Below are positions 1 through 6,981 of a stretch of 39,587 nucleotides of DNA, one piece after another. The DNA is taken from NCBI GenBank assembly GCA_029262295.1, contig JAJCZR010000006.1, positions 1 through 39,587 on the forward strand, given 5' to 3'. The translations under genes and the position numbers were made by a program. Positions within the stretch are counted from its first letter, which is position 1. Each line of letters begins with the position of its first letter. The notes under the pieces were generated by a model. The model was not told where the DNA came from. It did no database searches and saw nothing but the letters and a program-made list of their open reading frames with translations. The stretch comes from Deltaproteobacteria bacterium (GTDB lineage: Bacteria; Desulfobacterota_D; UBA1144; Nemesobacterales; Nemesobacteraceae).

Positions 1-1530
1 TTCTATATCACATACTACATCTGCATCTTCTATATTGGCTGTCTGGCTTCCTAATATCTCACATGAAGCTATATTAGGTACTAAACTTGCAGCTAAAGCT
101 AATACTTCATCAGGAAGGTCTATGAATATACTTCCACCTCCCGGTATACCTGAGCTAATACTTATTTCTGCAAACTCTCCATTATCTCCGGGGATAATAT
201 CAATATCTTCATCCATGCCACCGCCGCCTGTGCTACCACCACCTGTCTGCAATGTATTGTTAAACACACAATCAAGCATCTCAGCAGATGACATTATAGT
301 TACATCCACTGTGCCTGCTTCATTGTCTATTGCCGGAGTGCTTCCAACCAATGATGCATCACAGTTTATCTCCAGATCAATAACATTTGCCGGAATTATT
401 TCTCTAATCTGAATATCACCTGTTGGGATCATAGTCATATCCATTTCAGCATCATCAAGAGTAAAAGTTGTGAGCACTATTGTGGAATCACCCATTCTTA
501 ATACTTCAAAGTTAAAGTCGGTGCCACCGGCCGGGTTAGTAATCTTTGTTATTATTGCTTTTGCAGTGGGTTGTGCTTCAAATGCGCCTATATCACATAA
601 TGCACCTGCAACATTATCTCCGTCAACAGGCCTTTGAAAGCCTCGTTGGTCTATGTTTATTGGATTTGAATTCTGATCTACACATTCACCATTAGGCACA
701 CCGTCTATTGCAGAACTTCCGGCTAAAAGTGCATGGGTCTGAGTTGGTCCTCCGTTAAAAGCTAATGGTCCAAGATTTATATTCATATTTGGGCCAAAAC
801 CGCAAGAGTTATCATTTGAAAGATTATTCCCATTATCCGTTGTTGTTCCAGTACCAAGATTAGCGCAATTATCTCCTGAGTTTGAGGCATTATTGCCTGA
901 AACTATTGTGTTTTGTATATTGGATGAGCCATTAAAAGTTAAAATGCCGCCGCCGTCAGTTGCGGTATTCCCCGAAATAGTGCTGTTTACAATTGTTAGT
1001 ATTCCACCGTTGTTGAAGATACAACCACCGTTATTTCCTGCTCCACCAACATTTGCTAACCCACCGCTTATGGTTGTTTCATTAAGTGTCAGATTGACAT
1101 TGTCTACATCCCCATCAATTGCTAAGATACGGAATGAATCCGAATCACCAGGATCCCTTCGTATTGTGCTGCCATTGGCTTCGATTGTTATTGTGCTTGT
1201 GATTACAGGGAGGCCGTTGTTGCCATTACTATTATTATCTATATCTTCAATTGTAAATGTGGAGCCGGAAGGAAGGATGACAGTATCTGTGTCCGATTGG
1301 TTAGGTTCCCCTGCTTCGCAATCTGTATTAGGTTGCCCATCAATTTCATCATTAGCATTCTCTATTGCTTCCCTTAAGGAACACTGCCCATCAGTATCAT
1401 CAATTTCAACTACACCCACTCCAGCGTTTGAAGCTACATTAATAAGATTGCCGCCTGCCATTGCCTGACTTGCACTTAAGACAAGAATGAGGATCAATCC
1501 AGCAAGAGAGTGTTTACATTTTTTTTGCAT
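1..1530 (-). CDS. CSLREA / choice-of-anchor secreted protein (3' end outside window)
   Basis: Read leftward and open at the window edge; at least 510 codons. Residues 1-25 form a signal peptide (basic start, long Leu/Ile core, AMA-GG cleavage site). The CSLREAI motif follows near residue 50. Next come Asn/Gly-rich beta-helix repeats (NSTISGN, a GGG-I motif) ending in DIGAFE near residue 310, as in choice-of-anchor Q proteins. After that is a domain resembling the prealbumin-like (SpaA-type) beta-sandwich, then a GGGSTGGGG linker and more sequence. It is likely an exported surface or extracellular protein of unknown ligand. The ATG at 1530 has only a weak ribosome-binding site (AGAAG). The same frame continues upstream to a much better start at 1692 but is broken by TAG at 1666-1668, so the true N-terminus is uncertain. 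Confidence 0.8.
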   Translation of the reverse strand, partial: MQKKCKHSLAGLILILVLSASQAMAGGNLINVASNAGVGVVEIDDTDGQCSLREAIENANDEIDGQPNTDCEAGEPNQSDTDTVILPSGSTFTIEDIDNNSNGNNGLPVITSTITIEANGSTIRRDPGDSDSFRILAIDGDVDNVNLTLNETTISGGLANVGGAGNNGGCIFNNGGILTIVNSTISGNTATDGGGILTFNGSSNIQNTIVSGNNASNSGDNCANLGTGTTTDNGNNLSNDNSCGFGPNMNINLGPLAFNGGPTQTHALLAGSSAIDGVPNGECVDQNSNPINIDQRGFQRPVDGDNVAGALCDIGAFEAQPTAKAIITKITNPAGGTDFNFEVLRMGDSTIVLTTFTLDDAEMDMTMIPTGDIQIREIIPANVIDLEINCDASLVGSTPAIDNEAGTVDVTIMSSAEMLDCVFNNTLQTGGGSTGGGGMDEDIDIIPGDNGEFAEISISSGIPGGGSIFIDLPDEVLALAASLVPNIASCEILGSQTANIEDADVVCDIE

Positions 1531-1692
1531 TGATCTTCTTATTTTTCTGGATAGGGAAGTTAACTTCTTGTAGTGTTCAGAAAATTCATGAAAAAGGTTT
1601 TCATCTTTTTGGTGTAATCGTTTTTTTATTAAAGGATTTGTTACGTTTTCTTTAAGACCTGCTTTCTATGCCTGAAATAAATCATTATTCAT
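1531..1692 (-). other. Apparent upstream N-terminal extension interrupted by an in-frame amber codon
   Basis: An ATG at 1692 follows an AGGGGAG ribosome-binding site by six bases and is exactly in frame with the secreted-protein start at 1530 (54 codons apart). It reads MNNDLFQA, then TAG at 1666-1668, then an open, basic, hydrophilic stretch (KAGLKENV..., HQKDENLF...) running straight into the signal peptide. Long basic segments before the signal peptide (RRxxQRxWKxSLAG-like) occur in this protein family as I recall it, so the stretch is probably ancestral coding sequence. It could be a nonsense mutation, a sequencing error, suppressed amber or a short leader peptide. Confidence 0.5.
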
Positions 1693-1702
1693 CTGACTCT
1701 CC

Positions 1703-1740
1703 CCTAAGAATAAATTAGGTTTAATTTATAGGTTATTCAA
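1703..1740 (-). promoter_or_regulatory. Possible promoter of the CSLREA gene with an inverted repeat
   Basis: On the minus strand, TTGAAT (1735-1740), a 17-base spacer and TAATTT (1712-1717) give a plausible sigma70 promoter starting near 1705, just ahead of the AGGGGAG site. A 5-bp inverted repeat, CCTAA (1703-1707) and TTAGG (1715-1719), covers the -10 box and could be a repressor site. The match is moderate. Confidence 0.3.
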
Positions 1741-2075
1741 GCATAGTGCAATATATTATGTTGGGATCCAGGTTTTGACTAGAATTATAAATACATCTCA
1801 CGATTCAGGACATCAAACAAGTCAAAGAGGGGTCAAGTCTCCACATTTGACATTTCCAGCCAAATTTCATTCCGTAAATTTTCTGTACGGAATCTATTTT
1901 TTAAAGATTTAGATACCTGACTAATACATTCAGGTATGACTAGGTGGAGACACCTGATCCTTAGTATTTATAGGGGTCTGGCTTGGCATACTGGTATTAG
2001 ATACCCACTCCTTCGAGTGCGTCAGGACAGGCTCAAGTATTCAGGGATGACATTGGTGGAAGCATGTAGTTATAA
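1741..2075. repeat. Intergenic repeat island A (non-coding)
   Basis: No gene is supported between 1693 and 2081. The block carries dispersed-repeat pieces that recur at 25930-26570. GGGATCCAG (from 1763) with AGAATTATAAATACATCTCA matches a copy starting at 26264. CTCCTTCGAGTGCGTCAGGA (about 2008-2027), with GACAGGCTCAAG and ATGACAATGGTGG-like sequence after it, matches 26124-26175. A perfect 8-bp hairpin, ATTCCGTA (1869-1876) and TACGGAAT (1886-1893), sits in the middle. These resemble REP-like or MITE-like palindromic repeats common in intergenic DNA. Confidence 0.6.
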
Positions 2076-2081
2076 AAAAGA

Positions 2082-3140
2082 TCAATTCACAAAAGAACTT
2101 TCGATCTCTTTTACAAGTTCATCAACTATATCTTCTTCTTTAAAGGAACGGACAAGTTTGCCATCTTTGTAGAGCATCCCTTTCCCCCTACCCCCTGCTA
2201 TTCCAATATCAGCTTCTGATGCTTCACCAGGGCCATTAACAACGCAACCAAGAATTGCAACTTTCACTGGACGCTCAAGATCATATCCCGAAACCCTTTG
2301 CTCAACATCACTTACAAGTTTCATAAGATCAATCTCAAGGCGGCCACATCCCGGGCAGGAAATAAGTTCAATACCATTGTTTCTCATTCCAATTGATTTA
2401 AGAATATTTAAACCAACAAACACTTCTTCAACAGGATCTCCAGTTAAAGAAACCCTTATTGTATCCCCAATACCATCTGCAAGAAGAGAACCAATACCTA
2501 TGGAAGATTTAATTGTGCCCATTTTGGGTGTGCCCGCTTCAGTAACACCGAGATGAAGTGCATAATTTGTGCTTTCACCAAGAAGCCTGTAAGCCTTAAT
2601 CATTTTTTTTACATCTGTGGATTTAACAGAGATCTTGATATCATGAAAATCAAAGTCTTCTAAGATCTGCACATGCCTCATTGCACTTTCCACAAGTGCT
2701 TCAGCAGTGGGGCTTCCGTGTTTTTTAAGTATATCTTTTTCAAGTGAACCGGAGTTAACACCAATTCTGATAGGTATATTTCGCTCTTTAACCCCATCTA
2801 CAACTGCTTTTATTCGGTATTTAGCACCAATATTTCCTGGGTTGATCCTCATTCCGTCTACACCCTGGTTTAGAGCTTCAAGCGCAAGTTTATAGTCAAA
2901 ATGAATATCCGAAACAATTGGAATAGTTGTTTGCTCTTTTATCTTTCCAATAGCTTTAGCAGCATCCATATCAGGCACTGCAAGCCTTACAATATCACAC
3001 CCGGCAGCTTCAAGCCTCTTTATTTGATGCACAGTTGCATCAACATCACGAGTGTCAGTTATAGTCATAGACTGCACGGATATAGGTGCGCCACCACCAA
3101 TTTTCACATCACCAATCGCTATTTGTCTTGATTCTCTCAT
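2082..3140 (-). CDS. ispG: 4-hydroxy-3-methylbut-2-enyl diphosphate synthase (IspG/GcpE)
   Basis: This enzyme carries out the reductive ring-opening of methylerythritol cyclodiphosphate to HMBPP in the MEP isoprenoid pathway, in the cytoplasm. The 352 residues match the compact bacterial form without the plant-type insert. The N-terminal TIM barrel includes VQSMTITDTRDVDAT and MRINPGNIG. The C-terminal [4Fe-4S] domain keeps the three ligand cysteines in SCPGCGRLE and GCVVNGPGEA. The start at 3140 (MRESRQIAIGDV) matches the family N-terminus, though no clear ribosome-binding site precedes it. It is transcribed divergently from the SufT-like gene. No other MEP gene lies in the window. Confidence 0.95.
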   Translation of the reverse strand: MRESRQIAIGDVKIGGGAPISVQSMTITDTRDVDATVHQIKRLEAAGCDIVRLAVPDMDAAKAIGKIKEQTTIPIVSDIHFDYKLALEALNQGVDGMRINPGNIGAKYRIKAVVDGVKERNIPIRIGVNSGSLEKDILKKHGSPTAEALVESAMRHVQILEDFDFHDIKISVKSTDVKKMIKAYRLLGESTNYALHLGVTEAGTPKMGTIKSSIGIGSLLADGIGDTIRVSLTGDPVEEVFVGLNILKSIGMRNNGIELISCPGCGRLEIDLMKLVSDVEQRVSGYDLERPVKVAILGCVVNGPGEASEADIGIAGGRGKGMLYKDGKLVRSFKEEDIVDELVKEIESSFVN

Positions 3141-3173
3141 TAGTTAGGAAAATAGGTTATTAAAATAATTTTA

Positions 3174-3240
3174 GGTGTCAAGAAACAGTGAAAAGAAGCT
3201 GAATCCAAAAGTTTGACACCGATACTAATAAAGTTAGAAT
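3174..3240 (+). promoter_or_regulatory. Promoter for the sufT-mrp pair, with back-to-back -35 boxes
   Basis: TTGACA (3213-3218), a 16-base spacer and TAGAAT (3235-3240) form a good sigma70 promoter facing the SufT-like gene, with a start near 3247 and a leader of about 98 bases. A second TTGACA on the opposite strand (3176-3181) faces ispG but lacks an obvious -10 at the right distance. The two lie inside a perfect 7-bp inverted repeat, GGTGTCA (3174-3180) and TGACACC (3214-3220). Confidence 0.5.
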
Positions 3241-3344
3241 GATTTCCACTTTCTACAGTATTGAATATAATTATAAGTGTAACCATTCTTAAAAACCATA
3301 AAGATTTTATAAATAATAATAAATTCAACTTTGAGGTGAGAAAT

Positions 3345-3743
3345 ATGGGTATGAAGAAAATAATTCAAATAAATAACAAACCGCAGACCGAAAGTAAAAG
3401 TAACGTTTCTTTTACTAAGATGAACAAGAAAGAACAAACTGAGAAAGTAGAGCTTACTGAAGAAATTATTTACGGGGCACTAAAAAATGTAAATGATCCT
3501 GAACTTCCTGTAAGTATTGTTGATCTTGGCCTTATTTATGACACACAGATATCAGGTAGTAATGTCAAGATTACTATGACTTTAACTACTCCCGGATGTT
3601 CAATGGGTGCTCATATAGCTGGGCAAGCTGAAGATGCACTTAAAAATGCGGGTGCAGATAATGTGATAATTGAAGTTGTCTGGGATCCACCATGGAACCC
3701 CGATATGATGAGCGAAGAAGCTAAAACCAAGCTCGGGATGTAA
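3345..3743 (+). CDS. SufT-like MIP18/DUF59 Fe-S assembly protein
   Basis: Small cytoplasmic protein of the MIP18 (DUF59) family, whose members help mature iron-sulfur proteins. After a charged 35-residue N-terminal tail, the domain runs from about residue 36 to the end: DPELPVSIVDLGLIYD, then TTPGCSMG with the family's single conserved cysteine (the only Cys in the protein), then WDPPWNPDMMSEEAKTKLGM, the classical C-terminal motif. The start at 3345 is chosen because GAGGTGAG lies just upstream; an earlier in-frame ATG at 3261 has no such site. It lies eight bases before mrp, itself a MIP18-P-loop fusion, so the pair is almost certainly co-transcribed for Fe-S delivery. Confidence 0.85.
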   Translation: MGMKKIIQINNKPQTESKSNVSFTKMNKKEQTEKVELTEEIIYGALKNVNDPELPVSIVDLGLIYDTQISGSNVKITMTLTTPGCSMGAHIAGQAEDALKNAGADNVIIEVVWDPPWNPDMMSEEAKTKLGM

Positions 3744-3751
3744 ATAAATAA

Positions 3752-4798
3752 ATGGAATTAAATCAGGAACAGATAGTAAGAGTATTAAAAAAAGTAAATT
3801 ATCCAGGTTTTAATAGAGACATTGTTTCATTTGGTCTTGTTAAAAATGTTGAAGTACAAGACTCAAATGTAAATATTACTATTTTACTTCCAAAACCTGA
3901 TGACAAACTTAAAAGTGAGATTGAATCATCTGTTAAAACAGCCGTGCTTGGAATACCCGGTGTTGAAAATATAAATATTGATATTCAGGCAAGGCAGCAA
4001 AAACAAACCCCTACTGAGGGACCGAAAGACAACAAAAATCTTCCAGATATTAAATACTACATAGCTGTTGCAAGTGGAAAAGGCGGGGTAGGAAAATCAA
4101 CAGTGGCAGTGAATCTTGCTCTTGCAATCTCTAAGAAAAGAGACAAAGTGGGTTTAATGGATGCTGATATCTGGGGACCAAGTGCACCAATTATGATGGG
4201 CATAAATGATAAGCCTATTGCAAGCGGGAAAAACAAGATACTACCAATTGAAAAATTTGGATTGAAGATGATGTCTATTGGGTTCCTGGTAAACGAAGAA
4301 GATGCAGTTATCTGGCGTGGCCCTATGGTACACGGGGCGGTTAAACAATTTGTTGAAGATGTAGAATGGAAAGGAACAGACTACCTTGTGATCGACCTTC
4401 CTCCCGGAACCGGAGATGCACAACTTTCACTTGCCCAGACTGCGCCTCTAACAGGGGGAGTAATTGTAACAACCCCGCAGGATGTTGCGCTTATAGATGT
4501 AAAAAGAGGAATTCTAATGTTTAATAAACTCAATATTCCAGTGCTTGGTATTGTGGAGAATATGAGTTATCTGGATATTCCCGGTACAGATCAAAGAATG
4601 GATATTTTTGGACATGGGGGCGGAAAAGAAATGGCCAAGAAATTCAACGTACCTTTTCTGGGAGAAATTCCTATTGATCCTGACATCAGAATTGGTGGCG
4701 ATACTGGAAACCCAATAGTTGAATTCAAACCTGAAAGCAAGGCATCATTGGCATTTTTTGAAATTGCAGACAAGGTACTTGAATCAGTTGAAAAATAA
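3752..4798 (+). CDS. mrp: Mrp/ApbC-family P-loop ATPase with N-terminal MIP18 domain, cysteine-free
   Basis: Mrp/NBP35-type ATPases act as carriers in Fe-S cluster biogenesis. Residues 1-80 form a MIP18-like domain. The ATPase core begins with the deviant Walker A SGKGGVGKS (residues 108-116), then DADIWGPSAP, the IDLPPGTGDAQLSL motif and TTPQDVALIDV. The C-terminal CxxC that bridges the cluster in classical Mrp should follow NMSY; here the segment reads NMSYLDIPGTDQRMDIFGHG. No cysteine occurs anywhere in the 348 residues, including the N-terminal domain. It is therefore either a divergent carrier using other ligands or an ATPase working with the Cys-bearing SufT-like protein encoded just upstream. 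The family call is firm; cluster binding is doubtful. Confidence 0.92.
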   Translation: MELNQEQIVRVLKKVNYPGFNRDIVSFGLVKNVEVQDSNVNITILLPKPDDKLKSEIESSVKTAVLGIPGVENINIDIQARQQKQTPTEGPKDNKNLPDIKYYIAVASGKGGVGKSTVAVNLALAISKKRDKVGLMDADIWGPSAPIMMGINDKPIASGKNKILPIEKFGLKMMSIGFLVNEEDAVIWRGPMVHGAVKQFVEDVEWKGTDYLVIDLPPGTGDAQLSLAQTAPLTGGVIVTTPQDVALIDVKRGILMFNKLNIPVLGIVENMSYLDIPGTDQRMDIFGHGGGKEMAKKFNVPFLGEIPIDPDIRIGGDTGNPIVEFKPESKASLAFFEIADKVLESVEK

Positions 4799-4899
4799 CA
4801 AAAACTTTTTAACGCAATATTAATTCATTTTCTTAACAGCCATTTTTGCAAGGCCAATTAAAAACTTAAATTTTCATAAATATATAATAAACGCCCTTC

Positions 4900-4927
4900 T
4901 TGACCATCAACATTTAATGATTATTTT
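4900..4927 (+). promoter_or_regulatory. Possible promoter of the dnaJ-type gene
   Basis: TTGACC (4900-4905), a 16-base spacer and TATTTT (4922-4927) lie in the 160-base gap before the co-chaperone gene. They predict a start near 4934 and a leader of about 25 bases. No CIRCE-type inverted repeat was seen. Confidence 0.35.
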
Positions 4928-4958
4928 ATAAAAAGTAATTTAATTCCTGAGATACAAT

Positions 4959-5933
4959 ATGAGTGCAGCAAAAGACTATTATAAAACCCTTGGGTTGCCG
5001 AGAACAGCAACTAAAGATCAGATAAAAAAGGCTTATAGAGACCTTGCAAGAAAATACCATCCTGACATGAACCCCGGAGACGCAAAATCCGAAGAAAAGT
5101 TTAAGGAAATCCAGGAAGCTCACGAAATTTTATCCAATGATCAGAAGAAGAAAAATTACGACATGTTTGGCAACTCAGGATTTAGTGGCCAGGGAAGACC
5201 CGGTGGAGGACAGAGCCATACTTACTCAACTGAAGACTTTTCAGGATTTGAAGATGTATTTAAAGACATTTTTGGTTTTGGTGGAGGTGGTGGTTATACA
5301 AGACGTACATCAGGAGGGGCAGAAAACCTCGGAGATATTTTTGGTTTCGGCGGAGGAACAAGGCAGCAGCAAAAACCTAAAGATATTGAACATGCTCTTA
5401 CCATTGATTTTTTAACTGCTATAAACGGCGGGACTAAAGATATTACAATAAGCACAAAATCAACAAATGGAAAAGTTAGTAAAGAGAAAATTACTGTAAA
5501 GATACCAGCAGGCGTAAATAATGGATCAAAAATAAGGGTTCAGGGGAAAGGAGAACAAATAAATAGTGAGAGGGGCAACCTGATACTTAATGTTAAAGTA
5601 TCTTCTCATCCAATATTTAAAAGAGAAAATGACGATATTTACCTTGATCTTCCAATAACAATTTATGAAGCTGTAAATGGGGCAAATGTAGATGTGCCTA
5701 CTATCGACGGTTCAGCGAAATTAGTAATTCCTGCCGGAGTTCAAAGTGGCACGAAACTTAGGTTAAAAGATAAAGGTGCCAAGAATATCAAAACAAATAT
5801 AAAAGGAAACCAATATGTGGTGCTTCAAATAGCCATGCCAGACAACCCGGATGAAAATATAAAAAACCTGATAAAAGAGATTGGAAATAATTATCCATAT
5901 AATCCCAGAAAAAAACTTTCACAATACCTATAA
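4959..5933 (+). CDS. DnaJ-type co-chaperone without zinc finger (CbpA/type II)
   Basis: Hsp40 co-chaperone that stimulates DnaK ATPase and delivers unfolded clients. The J domain spans residues 5-70, with the HPD triad in KYHPDMNPGD. A Gly/Phe-rich linker follows (residues 71-135; GFGGGGGYTRR and FGFGGGTRQQQ). Two beta-rich client-binding domains complete the 324 residues (VKIPAGVNNGSKIRVQGKG, then VIPAGVQSGTKLRLKDKG). The four CxxCxGxG zinc-finger repeats of true DnaJ are absent, so this is a type II protein like CbpA or DnaJ2. It is followed after 15 bases by the DUF1844 gene. No dnaK or grpE is nearby. Confidence 0.92.
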   Translation: MSAAKDYYKTLGLPRTATKDQIKKAYRDLARKYHPDMNPGDAKSEEKFKEIQEAHEILSNDQKKKNYDMFGNSGFSGQGRPGGGQSHTYSTEDFSGFEDVFKDIFGFGGGGGYTRRTSGGAENLGDIFGFGGGTRQQQKPKDIEHALTIDFLTAINGGTKDITISTKSTNGKVSKEKITVKIPAGVNNGSKIRVQGKGEQINSERGNLILNVKVSSHPIFKRENDDIYLDLPITIYEAVNGANVDVPTIDGSAKLVIPAGVQSGTKLRLKDKGAKNIKTNIKGNQYVVLQIAMPDNPDENIKNLIKEIGNNYPYNPRKKLSQYL

Positions 5934-5948
5934 AAAAGGACACAAATT

Positions 5949-6203
5949 ATGAGCGATGTTAAAATGGATTTTTCAGCTTTTATTCTTTCACTTAATGCTT
6001 CAGCTTTAATACACCTGGGAGAAATACCTGATCCAGTTTCAATGGATAGATCAGTAAATATTGCTGCTGCCAAACACACAATTGATATCCTCCAGCTTCT
6101 TTCTGAAAAAACCGAAGGCAATCTCAGCCCCGAAGAGCAAAAGCTTATAGAGGATGTTGTCTATAATTTGAGAATAAAATATGTAAAGTTTTCCAAAGGT
6201 TAA
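5949..6203 (+). CDS. DUF1844 family protein
   Basis: 84-residue cytoplasmic protein of a family with no established function. It shows the family's features: FSAFILSLNASALIHLGEIPDP at the N-terminus, a central AAKHTIDILQLLSEKT helix, and LSPEEQKLIEDVVYNLRIKYV at the end. It starts 15 bases after the co-chaperone gene with an AAGGA site (5936-5940), so it probably shares its transcript. Its stop codon overlaps the stop of the convergent phosphatase gene in the palindrome TTAA (6200-6203). Confidence 0.88.
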   Translation: MSDVKMDFSAFILSLNASALIHLGEIPDPVSMDRSVNIAAAKHTIDILQLLSEKTEGNLSPEEQKLIEDVVYNLRIKYVKFSKG

Positions 6204-6907
6204 ATCATTCCAAGTTTTTCATAACCCTCAGCAATAAATTTATCAATATTCCCTTTAGAATATTTCTCCCATATTGAAAGTGCTTCTTTTATTAAAGGTG
6301 GCCTTCTTTCCGGCGAATGGGCATCTGTTGCTATAAAATCAATTAAATTTAATTTTGAAAATCCAATTACACATTTTTGGGCTTCTTTTCCATAACTTCC
6401 TGTAAAGCTGGTTGATGTAACCTGGACCAGTGCACCAAGTTGAACAAACTCCTTAATCATTGCAGGTTTATTTTGAAAATCAGCATTTCGTTCAGGATGT
6501 GCAAGTATTGGAACAATATCATTTGAAAGGAACTCATCGATAATTTTTTCAAGGCCAAAAGGTAAAGATCTGAACGGCATTTCAAGTAAAATGCATTTAG
6601 TGCCAGCAAGTGTGAGTATCTCATCCGACTTCACAAGATCAACCAATCTATCTGTAATAGCAACTTCCATTCCGGGAAATACTTTTATCTCGATATCTTC
6701 TTTTTCCAAAAGCTGGTTTAAAATCTCAGTTTTTTTTATTATTTCTTTTGCATTAGTTTCCCATTTAGTTCCTTGCACCCAGTGTGGGGTGGCTATAATT
6801 TTTGATATTCCTTCAGATTTTGAAAGCCTTACTATCTTTAGGCTTGTCTCCCAGTCTTTTGGGCCATCATCTATATCGGCAAGTATATGGCAATGAATAT
6901 CAATCAT
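6200..6907 (-). CDS. CpsB/YwqE-type PHP tyrosine-protein phosphatase
   Basis: PHP-fold, metal-dependent phosphatase of the CpsB/CapC/YwqE family, which dephosphorylates tyrosine kinases controlling exopolysaccharide export. Visible metal-binding motifs are DIHCHILADIDDGP at the N-terminus, ATPHW near residue 41, a Glu in FPGMEVAI, LAHPERN and ATDAHSPERRPP. The 235 residues are typical. The cognate BY-kinase and capsule genes are not in the window, so the substrate is unknown. The gene is divergent from hldE, another surface-polysaccharide gene, with 74 bases between them, and convergent with the DUF1844 gene. Confidence 0.87.
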   Translation of the reverse strand: MIDIHCHILADIDDGPKDWETSLKIVRLSKSEGISKIIATPHWVQGTKWETNAKEIIKKTEILNQLLEKEDIEIKVFPGMEVAITDRLVDLVKSDEILTLAGTKCILLEMPFRSLPFGLEKIIDEFLSNDIVPILAHPERNADFQNKPAMIKEFVQLGALVQVTSTSFTGSYGKEAQKCVIGFSKLNLIDFIATDAHSPERRPPLIKEALSIWEKYSKGNIDKFIAEGYEKLGMI

Positions 6908-6923
6908 AGTAAAATGCAGTGAA

Positions 6924-6954
6924 TTGAAGGTTTAAGGTAGTTAATTATAATTAA
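6924..6954 (+). promoter_or_regulatory. hldE promoter with a palindromic -10 region
   Basis: TTGAAG (6924-6929), a 16-base spacer and a consensus TATAAT (6946-6951) give a strong sigma70 promoter, with a start near 6958 and a leader of about 24 bases. The -10 sits in the perfect 14-base palindrome TTAATTATAATTAA (6941-6954), so the opposite strand also presents TATAAT (6944-6949) toward the phosphatase gene. No good -35 was found for the leftward direction. Confidence 0.6.
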
Positions 6955-6981
6955 GATTCAAAACAATAAAACGTTGATGAT

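Noticed and set aside
35-1468. Rightward open frames opposite the CSLREA gene
   Set aside because: They are antisense shadows of a long leftward frame that has a signal peptide, a CSLREA motif and beta-helix repeats; the rightward peptides are low-complexity Pro/Ser/Leu.
1936-2172. Rightward 78-codon open frame
   Set aside because: It lies mostly in the dispersed-repeat block, overlaps the end of ispG, and has no recognisable protein features.
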